A DNA stretch of 33,299 nt from contig NZ_DLHQ01000010.1 in NCBI RefSeq assembly GCF_002483305.1, forward strand, positions 1 to 33,299. Direction: 5' to 3'. The notes beneath the pieces were generated by a model. That model had not been told where the DNA came from. It ran no database searches and saw nothing but the letters and a program-made list of their open reading frames with translations. Position 1 is the stretch's first letter. Each line of letters starts with the position of its first letter. The stretch is from Brevundimonas sp. UBA7664 (GTDB taxonomy: Bacteria; Pseudomonadota; Alphaproteobacteria; Caulobacterales; Caulobacteraceae). Position numbers and translations under genes: made by a program. Positions 15,565 through 22,046 of the stretch are shown in pieces.

Positions 15565-15742
15565 GCCGCGGTCTTCGGCCCTTCGGGACCTCCCGACCCG
15601 ACGCGGCCTGGCGCTTCGCGCAGGCCAATGATCAGCCGGCGCACTGGATGACGCGGCGGTCGAACCCTGGCTCTTGAAGGCAGGCGGGCGCGAAGCGCCA
15701 GGCCGCGTCGGGTCGACAGGGGGGAGCCCTGTGACCGCGGCC
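15564..15742. repeat. Long inverted repeat (28-bp perfect inner arms, 10-bp outer arms)
   Basis: Positions 15594-15621 recur as the exact reverse complement at 15688-15715. Further out, GGCCGCGGTC (15564-15573) recurs inverted as GACCGCGGCC (15733-15742). The segments between outer and inner arms differ in sequence (20 against 17 bases), but each can form its own small hairpin (ACAGGG/CCCTGT in one complement). The whole looks like two diverged copies of a 55-58 base repeat in head-to-head orientation, 66 bases apart. It fills the spacer between the small membrane protein and the GNAT gene. Confidence 0.85.
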
Positions 15743-15748
15743 CGCCAA

Positions 15749-16282
15749 CTAGGCCAGCCACACCATCCTGCGCGTCTCCGCCTCGGCCGCCCGGGCGCGG
15801 CTGAAGCCCTTGCGAACCTCGCCCGTGTAGAGGAAGCCCGCCTTCTCCAGCACCCGGCCTGACGCCGGATTGTCGCTGAAATGGCCGGCCATCAGGGCGC
15901 GGCGCTTCCACGCCTTCGACGCCCACGCCGTGGCCCCCTGCAGCGCCTCGGTGGCGAAGCCCCGGCCCCAGAACGGGCGGGCGATCCAGTAGCCGACCTC
16001 GGGCGCCGGATCGGCGTCCTCGAACAGGCCGATGACGCCCACCGGCCCGTGATCCTCGTGCTCGATCAGAAAGGTCCGGGCCCGCGCCGGATCCTGCACC
16101 GCGACCCTCAGCACGAATTCCTCGGCGTCGGCGATGCCGAACGGATGCGGCATGCGCAGGGTCATCCGCGCCACGTCCGGATCATTGGCCAGGGTCGCCA
16201 GCCGGCTGATGTCCTGGGCGCCGGGCGAGCGCAGGGCCAGGCGCCGCGTCTCGACGACAGGAGAGGGTTCGATCACGCACAT
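15749..16282 (-). CDS. GNAT acetyltransferase, RimJ/RimL-like
   Basis: The product has 177 residues. It has the RimJ/RimL layout: TRRLALRSPGAQD at the N-terminus, then GPVGVIGLF, VGYWIARPFWGRGFATEAL (the acetyl-CoA pyrophosphate loop, here RGFAT), and SDNPASGRVLEKAGF near the C-terminus. Such enzymes transfer acetyl groups from acetyl-CoA to N-terminal amines or small molecules in the cytoplasm. The acceptor cannot be told. It lies downstream of rpmA, beyond that operon's terminator, so it probably has its own promoter. Confidence 0.88.
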   Translation of the reverse strand: MCVIEPSPVVETRRLALRSPGAQDISRLATLANDPDVARMTLRMPHPFGIADAEEFVLRVAVQDPARARTFLIEHEDHGPVGVIGLFEDADPAPEVGYWIARPFWGRGFATEALQGATAWASKAWKRRALMAGHFSDNPASGRVLEKAGFLYTGEVRKGFSRARAAEAETRRMVWLA

Positions 16283-16340
16283 GACACGGCCTCGTTCGAT
16301 CTGCCGCCTCCTTGGAGGGCTCGGGCGGCGTCGAGGCGGG

Positions 16341-16377
16341 GAAACGCAAACGGGGAGCCTGGTGATCCAGACTCCCC
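16341..16377 (-). terminator. Intrinsic terminator after rplU-rpmA
   Basis: On the minus strand, an 11-base stem (GGGGAGTCTGG with CCAGGCTCCCC, one non-Watson-Crick pair) encloses a 4-base loop (forward 16352-16377). GTTTGCGTTTC follows (forward 16341-16351). It lies about 70 bases beyond the rpmA stop. Confidence 0.75.
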
Positions 16378-16447
16378 GCGGAAACTTGTCCCTGGTCCGG
16401 ATCGCGGCTCTCGAGCCTTGCGCGATCCGGGTGTCAGTCGGTTCGCG

Positions 16448-16726
16448 CTACTCGGCGGCCATGGCCTGTTCGGTGGTCGGAAGAATCGACACGTAACAAC
16501 GGCCGTTGGCCTTCTTGGTGAATTTCACGGCGCCGTGGGCGGTCGCGAACAGGGTGTGGTCGCGGCCGAGGCCGACGTTATCGCCCGGGTGGAAGGTGGT
16601 GCCGCGCTGGCGCACGAGGATGTTGCCGGCCAGCACGTTCTCGCCGCCGAACTTCTTCACGCCGAGGCGCTTCGACTCGGAGTCGCGACCGTTACGCGAC
16701 GAACCACCGGATTTCTTGTGAGCCAT
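16448..16726 (-). CDS. rpmA: 50S ribosomal protein L27
   Basis: The product has 92 residues, a normal length. The N-terminus reads MAHKKSGGSSRNGRDSESKR, the very conserved flexible tail that reaches the peptidyl-transferase centre, without the cleavable extension seen in Firmicutes. LGVKKFGGENVLAGNILVRQ and VGLGRDHTLFA follow in order. GGGAG precedes the ATG. It lies 27 bases after rplU, the usual order. Confidence 0.98.
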   Translation of the reverse strand: MAHKKSGGSSRNGRDSESKRLGVKKFGGENVLAGNILVRQRGTTFHPGDNVGLGRDHTLFATAHGAVKFTKKANGRCYVSILPTTEQAMAAE

Positions 16727-16753
16727 AGGTCTGCTCCCGTTCTCGTACTGAAA

Positions 16754-17323
16754 TTACGCTTCGTCGCCGGCCTTGTCCGCCTTCTTGGCGGGGGCCTTCT
16801 TGGCGGGAGCAGCTTTGGTTTCGGTTTTCGCGGCCTTGGGAGCCACGGCCTTCTTGGCCGGAGCCGCGTCGGCGTCGATCACCTTGGGCGACTTGGCCGG
16901 CTTGGCCTTGGCTTCCGTCGTCTCGACGCGCGGGGCCAGGCCACGGGCGCGCAGGTTCATCTCGGCCTTGGTCATCAGCGAGGTCTCGCCGTCCCATTTG
17001 GCCTTCTCGCCGGCGCCGTCGATGCCGGTGATGCGCAGGACCGATTCCATCTGGCGATGGCCGTTGGTGCGGCGATAGCCCTGACGGCGGGTCTTCTTGA
17101 AGATCTTGATCTTCTCACCCTTGCGGGTCTCGACCAGGGTCGCGGCGACCGCGGCGCCCGCGATCAGGGGAGCGCCCAGGGTCACGCCCTTGTCGCCGCC
17201 CAGCATCAGGACGTCGCCGAACGAAACGTTCGAGCCGGCCTCGCCGTCGAGCTTCTCGACCACGATGACGTCGCCCGGTTGAACCCGGTACTGTTTGCCG
17301 CCGGTCTTGATCACCGCGTACAT
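16754..17323 (-). CDS. rplU: 50S ribosomal protein L21 with long Ala/Lys-rich tail
   Basis: The product has 189 residues. The first 100 or so are canonical L21: MYAVIKTGGKQYRVQPGD, then GAPLIAGAAVAATLVE, and KKTRRQGYRRTNGHRQ, the rRNA-binding end. The usual protein is about 103 residues. Here a further 85 or so follow, with a possible short helical segment (GETSLMTKAEMNLRARG) and then Ala/Lys-rich low complexity (KKAVAPKAAKTETKAAPAKKAPAKK in pattern). Such extensions are frequent in Caulobacterales and are probably disordered, on the ribosome surface. A GAGG site precedes the ATG. The promoter and a leader hairpin are described separately. Confidence 0.97.
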   Translation of the reverse strand: MYAVIKTGGKQYRVQPGDVIVVEKLDGEAGSNVSFGDVLMLGGDKGVTLGAPLIAGAAVAATLVETRKGEKIKIFKKTRRQGYRRTNGHRQMESVLRITGIDGAGEKAKWDGETSLMTKAEMNLRARGLAPRVETTEAKAKPAKSPKVIDADAAPAKKAVAPKAAKTETKAAPAKKAPAKKADKAGDEA

Positions 17324-17344
17324 GTTGAAGCCTCAGCGAAACGC

Positions 17345-17379
17345 AAAAAGAATAAGCCCGACGGGGGACCCCCTCGGGC
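17345..17379 (-). promoter_or_regulatory. Terminator-like hairpin in the rplU leader (possible attenuator)
   Basis: On the minus strand, GCCCGA and TCGGGC form the outer stem and GGGG/CCCC the inner stem, with one mismatch and a 2-base loop (forward 17356-17379). TTATTCTTTTT follows directly (forward 17345-17355). It lies between the rplU promoter and start codon, about 20 bases before the ATG. No upstream gene on this strand needs a terminator, since the next gene diverges. It could attenuate the rplU-rpmA transcript. Confidence 0.55.
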
Positions 17380-17390
17380 GAAGAGCGGCG

Positions 17391-17419
17391 ACATAGACGC
17401 AGAGGGGTGTCCGAGTCAA
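17391..17419 (-). promoter_or_regulatory. Sigma-70-type promoter for rplU-rpmA
   Basis: On the minus strand, the -35 is TTGACT (forward 17414-17419), the spacer is 17 bases, and the -10 is CTATGT (forward 17391-17396). The predicted start of transcription is about 17384, roughly 60 bases upstream of the rplU ATG. The TTGAC -35 is the strongest element, as usual in Alphaproteobacteria. Confidence 0.55.
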
Positions 17420-17518
17420 CGCGGAACGGCCGAAAAACAGCGTCCGCGCGGCTTCGGAACACCTTGCCACCGGGCGCCCGGCGGCCTCAAGTGGCGGACC
17501 TCACGGGAGTAAGGTTCC

Positions 17519-18979
17519 ATGCTGACCCGCCTGCTGGCCGCGACCGCCCTCGCCGTCGCCGCCCTCACCGCCGTCCCCGCGCCCGCCTCAGCCGCCGAAC
17601 CGGTCTTCACGGCGAAGCCCTGTCCGGCCGACTGGGCCGTCGGCGGGCGCACCGTCGAGTGCGGGACGCTGACGGTCGACGAGGCCCGCGACGGCTCCGG
17701 CGGCCGCCGCATCGACATCGCCGTCGCCATCGTCCGCGCCAGCGCGCCCTATCGCGACGCCTCGGGACAGGCCCTGCCGCCCGTGGTCGTCTTTCACGGC
17801 GGTCCCGGCGGAGACCTGGTCGCCGGCGTGGGGCCCAGGCTGCAACGCCTCGCCGCCCGTCCCGACGACAATGTGCTGATGGCGGTCGATCAGGACTGGA
17901 TCTTCTTCGACCAGCGCGGCGGCGGCCTGGACGACCCCTCGATGGACTGTCCCGGCGTCCAGCTGACCGACGCCGGCCCGCCCTCCGACGCCGACGCCGA
18001 GCGGCTGAAGGCCTGCCTCAGGGGGTTCGCCGATCAGGGCGTCGACTTCCGCTGGTACAATGTCGCCGCCGTGGCCGAGGACATCCGCGACCTCGCCCAC
18101 GTCCTCAACCTGCCGAAGATCGACCTCTATGGCGGTTCCTACGGCCCGCGCGTCGAGGCCGCCGTCATCACCCACGCCCCGGAGATCGTCCGCGCCGCCG
18201 TCATGGACAGCCCCTGGCCGCCGGAGGGCAACTGGGCCGTCGGCACGCCGGAGCAAGTCTCGGCCGCGGTGAAGATCATCCTCGCCAAATGCCAGGCCCA
18301 GCCCGCCTGCGCCGCGCGTCACCCCGACCTGCAGGCCCGGTTCGAGGCTGAGGCCCGCGAGTGGCTGGCCGGACCGCGGACCGGCCGGGACGGTGTGACC
18401 TTCACCGTCGATGACCTGTCGGCCTTCCTGATGGACACCACCTATTCCCGCACCGGCGTGCGCCGCCTGCCCGCCGATCTGGAGAAGATCATCGCCGGCG
18501 ACCTGTCGCCCGTGGCCGGGATCGCGGCCAACCGCACCTATTATTTCGAGGCCCAGCACATGGCCTATATCTGCAAGGAGGAACTGCCCTTCGAATCCGC
18601 CGCGCGGGTCGCGGCCGGCGCCCGGGGCGATCCGGTGGCCGAGGTCCTCGTGCCCTCCCTGTCGCGTCTGTTCGACGTCTGCGGCGCGATCGAATCAGGC
18701 GCCGCCGATCCGGTCGAGAACCAGCCGGTGACGACCGACATTCCGACCCTGTTCGTGGCCGCTGAGATCGACCCCGGCTGTCCCCCGCCCCTGACCGAGG
18801 CCGCCGCGCGCGGCTACCTCAACGGCCAGGTGGTGATCGTGACCAACGGCACCCACGGCGTCATCAACGCCAGCCCCTGCACCCAGCGCATGGCCCGCGA
18901 CTTCCTGCGCGATCCGTCGAAGCCGGTCGACCGCAGCTGCCTGCCCGCCGCCGACACCCCGCTGGAGTTCATCGAGTAA
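17519..18979 (+). CDS. Secreted alpha/beta hydrolase, TAP (tripeptidyl aminopeptidase)-like
   Basis: The product has 486 residues. A signal peptide ends PAPASAAEP, so it is exported. The hydrolase core shows the oxyanion loop HGGPGG, DQRGGG, and the nucleophile elbow GGSYGPR (S207). The acid is in EIDPGCPP (D418) and the His in NGTHG (H446), which together complete a catalytic triad. Family S33/TAP-like enzymes cleave N-terminal residues from peptides or hydrolyse esters. The usual elbow is GGSYG-T-R, and here Pro replaces Thr. Several Cys residues (for example in CQAQPACAARH and PSMDCPG) could form periplasmic disulfides. GGGAGTAAGG lies before ATG 17519. It diverges from rplU. Confidence 0.88.
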   Translation: MLTRLLAATALAVAALTAVPAPASAAEPVFTAKPCPADWAVGGRTVECGTLTVDEARDGSGGRRIDIAVAIVRASAPYRDASGQALPPVVVFHGGPGGDLVAGVGPRLQRLAARPDDNVLMAVDQDWIFFDQRGGGLDDPSMDCPGVQLTDAGPPSDADAERLKACLRGFADQGVDFRWYNVAAVAEDIRDLAHVLNLPKIDLYGGSYGPRVEAAVITHAPEIVRAAVMDSPWPPEGNWAVGTPEQVSAAVKIILAKCQAQPACAARHPDLQARFEAEAREWLAGPRTGRDGVTFTVDDLSAFLMDTTYSRTGVRRLPADLEKIIAGDLSPVAGIAANRTYYFEAQHMAYICKEELPFESAARVAAGARGDPVAEVLVPSLSRLFDVCGAIESGAADPVENQPVTTDIPTLFVAAEIDPGCPPPLTEAAARGYLNGQVVIVTNGTHGVINASPCTQRMARDFLRDPSKPVDRSCLPAADTPLEFIE

Positions 18980-19012
18980 TCCTCCCCCCTCGGGGGCGGA
19001 ATGCCTCTCGAC

Positions 19013-19027
19013 TGTTATAAAGTAACA
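19013..19027 (+). promoter_or_regulatory. Zur-like operator
   Basis: TGTTA-TAAAG-TAACA is a perfect 5-bp-arm palindrome. It matches the proteobacterial Zur core TGTTATA-N-TATAACA at 12 of 14 fixed positions. It sits 17 bases before the ATG at 19044 and overlaps a possible -10 (TATAAA, 19016-19021), a position expected for repression. The downstream genes encode metal-handling proteins, which supports the reading. Confidence 0.6.
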
Positions 19028-19043
19028 CGCTACAGAGGCGTCG

Positions 19044-19703
19044 ATGACCCCGTCCGACCTCGAGCAGCCCGTTCTCCTGTCCGTTCTGGGCTTTGGCTTC
19101 GTGACGGCCTTCCTGCACGCCGCCCTCCCGACCCACTGGCTGCCGTTCGTGCTGGTCGGGCGCGGCCAGCGCTGGTCGCTGCCGCAGGTGCTCGGCGCCG
19201 TGACCGCGGCGGGCCTCGCCCATATCGCCTCCACCGCCGTGGTCGGCGGCCTGATCGTCGCGGCGGGTCTGGTCATGGACCAGTGGATCGCCGGCCTCCT
19301 GCCCTGGGCCTCGGCCGGACTGCTGTTCCTGTTCGGCGCCTTCTATCTGGGCCGCGCCGTCCTGCGCGCGCCGATCATGGCCGGCGGCCCTTCCCTCGCC
19401 CTGTCCGAGCCGACCGTGTCCCACGCCGCCGCCTTCTGGGGGCTGGTCGTCATGATGGCCCTGTCGCCGGGCGAGGTGCTGCTGCCGGTCTATCTGTCGC
19501 AGGCGACGGAGGGTCCGCTGGTTCTCGCCGCCCTGACCGTGGTCTTCGCCGCCGGCACGGTGGCGGGGATGGCGCTGTTCACCCTTCTGGCCCGCGCCGG
19601 CTGGTCGGTGCTGCGGCTCGAACGCTGGGCCCGTTATGAGGGCGTCGTCCTCGGACTCGCCCTGATCCTGATCGGGCTTCTCGTGGTCCTGCGCCAGCAC
19701 TAA
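19044..19703 (+). CDS. Polytopic membrane protein of a putative zinc cluster (NicO/UreH/HupE-like)
   Basis: The product has 219 residues and about six hydrophobic segments. Candidate metal-binding histidines lie in membrane segments: HAALPTHWLP (H25, H31) and GLAHIAST (H60), with another in the middle (VSHAAAF). The plan, a short six-helix protein with His in the first helices, recalls the nickel/cobalt or HupE/UreJ and SafE groups, but I cannot place it firmly. It follows a Zur-like box by 17 bases and precedes a CDF transporter by 10 bases, so a role in moving zinc or another divalent metal is inferred from context. Substrate and direction are unknown. Confidence 0.6.
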   Translation: MTPSDLEQPVLLSVLGFGFVTAFLHAALPTHWLPFVLVGRGQRWSLPQVLGAVTAAGLAHIASTAVVGGLIVAAGLVMDQWIAGLLPWASAGLLFLFGAFYLGRAVLRAPIMAGGPSLALSEPTVSHAAAFWGLVVMMALSPGEVLLPVYLSQATEGPLVLAALTVVFAAGTVAGMALFTLLARAGWSVLRLERWARYEGVVLGLALILIGLLVVLRQH

Positions 19704-19713
19704 GGATATCGGC

Positions 19714-20676
19714 ATGGCGCACGCCCACGACTCCCACGATCACGGACACGACCATGGCCATGGCCATGGCCACGGCCACGCCCATGCCCACGGCCCGGGC
19801 GGTCACGCCCATGGCCCGGTCGACACCGGCGACTGGCGCTACGCCGTCGGCCTGATCGTCAACCTGGCCTTCGTCGGGGTCGAGTTCGGGGCCGGCATCT
19901 TCAGCGGCTCGACCGCCCTGATGGCCGATGCGGGACACAATCTGTCCGACGTCCTGGGTCTGGCCATGGCCGGCGGCGCGGCCTGGCTGGCGCGGCGGGC
20001 CAGCGGGTCGCAGAACACCTATGGCTACGGCAAGGCGACGGTGCTGGCGGCCCTGGCCAACGCCCTGCTGCTGATCTTCGCCTGCGGCGCCATCGCCTTC
20101 GAGGCCCTGCGCCGCCTGGCCGAACCGGCCCCGGTGATGAGCGGCCTGATCATGATCGTCGCCGCCATCGGCTTCGTCATCAATCTGGGCACCGCCCTGA
20201 TGTTCATGCGCGACCAGCACAGCGACCTGAACGCCCGCGGCGCCTATCTGCACATGATGGCCGACGCCGCCGTCTCGATCGGCGTGGTCATCGCGGGCGG
20301 GGTCATCATGTTCACGGGCTGGTCGATCATCGACCCCCTGGTCAGCGTCGTCATCGTGGCGGTGATCCTGATCGGCACCTGGGGTTTGCTCAAAGATTCG
20401 GTCAATCTGGCGCTGGACGCCGCGCCGCGCGGCATGGATGTCGAGGCCATTCGCGCCGGCTTCTTGACCTTGCCCGGCGTCACCGCCGTCCACGACCTGC
20501 ATGTCTGGGGCCTGTCGACCACCGAGACGGCCCTGACCGCCCACCTGTGTCACAGCCGTCCCGACGCCGACGCCCTTCTGGCCGAGGCGCAGGCGATGGC
20601 GCGCGGCCGGTTCCGTATCCGCCACACGACATTGCAGCTGGAATCGGAACCGCTGGCCGACTGCCCGACCTGCTGA
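19714..20676 (+). CDS. His-rich CDF zinc transporter, CzcD/ZnT/DmeF-like
   Basis: The product has 320 residues. The N-terminal 35 residues are almost all His, Gly, Ala and Asp in HGHGHGH-type repeats, a metal-binding arm. Six membrane helices follow. The transport site is HxxxD in both halves: ADAGHNLSD (H75, D79) and HMMADAAVS (H180, D184), the HD-HD arrangement typical of zinc-selective members. GYGKATVLAALANA is the family phrase after helix 2. The cytoplasmic C-terminal domain has VHDLHVWGLSTTETALTAHL. It ends DCPTC, a possible metal-binding CxxC. It starts 10 bases after the previous gene, clearly co-transcribed. Confidence 0.9.
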   Translation: MAHAHDSHDHGHDHGHGHGHGHAHAHGPGGHAHGPVDTGDWRYAVGLIVNLAFVGVEFGAGIFSGSTALMADAGHNLSDVLGLAMAGGAAWLARRASGSQNTYGYGKATVLAALANALLLIFACGAIAFEALRRLAEPAPVMSGLIMIVAAIGFVINLGTALMFMRDQHSDLNARGAYLHMMADAAVSIGVVIAGGVIMFTGWSIIDPLVSVVIVAVILIGTWGLLKDSVNLALDAAPRGMDVEAIRAGFLTLPGVTAVHDLHVWGLSTTETALTAHLCHSRPDADALLAEAQAMARGRFRIRHTTLQLESEPLADCPTC

Positions 20677-20703
20677 GCGTGCCCAGCCCCTTCCGCCGGA
20701 AGG

Positions 20704-20866
20704 TTCATCACAAAGGACACGAAGGGATCACCAAGGACACAAAGGGGACCGTGCGGCGGCCATGACGCGGCACGCGTCGATCCTCCCGGAGTCCCTGGCT
20801 CCCTGCCTGGGACACTCCCGACCCTTTCGTGTTCTTCGTGTCCGTCTTCGTGCCCTTCGTGATGAA
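20704..20866. repeat. Inverted pair of ~45-base ACACGAAG-type repeats
   Basis: The sequence at 20704-20747 starts TTCATCACAAAGGACACGAAG. The reverse complement of 20822-20866 starts TTCATCACGAAGGGCACGAAG and continues with similar ACACGAA phrases. The two copies therefore face each other about 75 bases apart. Both are A-rich on one strand, unlike their surroundings. They occupy most of the 266-base spacer before the COG0523 gene. No gene or second Zur-like box is seen in the spacer. Confidence 0.7.
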
Positions 20867-20942
20867 CCAGCCGTCCTCAGTCATAAAGGCGGCTGCGGCG
20901 CGCGGAGCGATCTCACTGGCGCCCGCCCCCCGCCGCCCCTAG

Positions 20943-22046
20943 ATGAGCCCCATGTCAGACAAGATCCCCGTCACCGTCCTCACCGGCTATCTCGGCGCCG
21001 GCAAGACCACCCTGCTGAACCGCATCCTCACCGGCGACCACGGCAAGCGCTACGCCGTCATCGTCAATGAATTCGGCGAGATCGGCATCGACAACGACCT
21101 GGTGGTCGGCGCCGACGAGGACGTGTTCGAGATGAACAACGGCTGCGTCTGCTGCACCGTGCGCGGCGACCTGATCCGCGTCGTCGCCGGCCTGATGAAG
21201 CGCCAGCGCCCCGGCGCACCCGCCTTCGACGCCATCATCGTCGAGACCACGGGCCTGGCCGACCCCGGCCCCGTGGCCCAGACCTTCTTCGTCGACGAGG
21301 ACGTCAAGGCGAAGACGGAGCTGGACAGCGTCACCGCCCTGGTCGACGCCAAACACGTCATGGCCCGGCTGGACGACTCGAAGGAGGCGCGCGAGCAGGT
21401 CGCCTTCGCCGACCGCATTATCCTCAACAAGGTCGACCTGGTCACCGAAGCCGAACTGGTCGCGGTCGAGGCCCGCCTGCGCAAGCTCAACCCGCTGGCC
21501 CCGATCACCCGCGCCACCCGCGCCGACGTGCCGCTGGACCAGGTCCTCGGCCTCGGCGGCTTCGACCTCGGCCGCATCCTCGACATCAACCCCGAGTTCG
21601 CCAACCCCGCTCACGGCGAGGCCGGCCACGTCCACGACGAACACTGCGGCCACGACCACCACGACCATGACCATGCCCATGAGGGCCACGACCACGGGCA
21701 CGACCATGGGCACGATCACGCCCACGGCGCGCGCGGTCATGCCCACGAGGACGACATCAAGGGCATCTCCCTGTCGCTCGAACGGCCGATGGACGGGACG
21801 AAATTCACCGCCTGGCTCGACCGCCTGCTGGGCGAGCAGGGCCAGAACATCCTGCGCGCCAAGGGCATCATCGACGTCAATGGCGAGGACCGCCGTCTGG
21901 TCTTCCAGGCCGTGCACATGATCCTCGAGGGCGACCTGCAGAAACCCTGGGGCGCCAACGAACGCCGCTGGTCCCGCGCCGTCTTCATCGGCCGCGACCT
22001 CGACGAGGCGGCCCTGAAGGCCGGGTTCGAGGCCTGCGCGGCGTGA
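20943..22046 (+). CDS. COG0523 family GTPase (putative zinc metallochaperone)
   Basis: The product has 367 residues. The G3E GTPase motifs are Walker A GYLGAGKT (15-22), the family metal site GCVCC (67-71, CxCC), ETTGLADP (Walker B region) and NKVD (162-165). A linker of about 45 residues (224-268) is dominated by His and Asp (GHDHHDHDHAHEGHDHGHD-type repeats), followed by a CobW C-terminal domain (FTAWLDRLLGE, RLVFQAVHMIL). COG0523 proteins use GTP to hand metal to client proteins, and the His-rich forms are mostly tied to zinc starvation and Zur. A second ATG nine bases in could be the start. The following WD40 gene overlaps its stop. Confidence 0.9.
   Translation: MSPMSDKIPVTVLTGYLGAGKTTLLNRILTGDHGKRYAVIVNEFGEIGIDNDLVVGADEDVFEMNNGCVCCTVRGDLIRVVAGLMKRQRPGAPAFDAIIVETTGLADPGPVAQTFFVDEDVKAKTELDSVTALVDAKHVMARLDDSKEAREQVAFADRIILNKVDLVTEAELVAVEARLRKLNPLAPITRATRADVPLDQVLGLGGFDLGRILDINPEFANPAHGEAGHVHDEHCGHDHHDHDHAHEGHDHGHDHGHDHAHGARGHAHEDDIKGISLSLERPMDGTKFTAWLDRLLGEQGQNILRAKGIIDVNGEDRRLVFQAVHMILEGDLQKPWGANERRWSRAVFIGRDLDEAALKAGFEACAA

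Noticed and set aside
15881..17512. A 543-codon forward frame over the ribosomal operon
   Set aside because: It is antisense to the GNAT gene, rpmA and rplU, all of which have unmistakable motifs.
19751..19812. Short CAT/GGCCAC-type tandem repeats resembling a CRISPR or minisatellite
   Set aside because: They encode the His-Gly arm of the CDF protein. The periodicity is codon-level, with no spacers. The same applies to 21650-21730 in the COG0523 gene.
20762..21070. A 102-codon frame between the CDF and COG0523 genes
   Set aside because: It crosses the inverted repeat and the start of the COG0523 gene in another frame. Translation is Arg/Pro/His-rich with no domain or ribosome-binding site.
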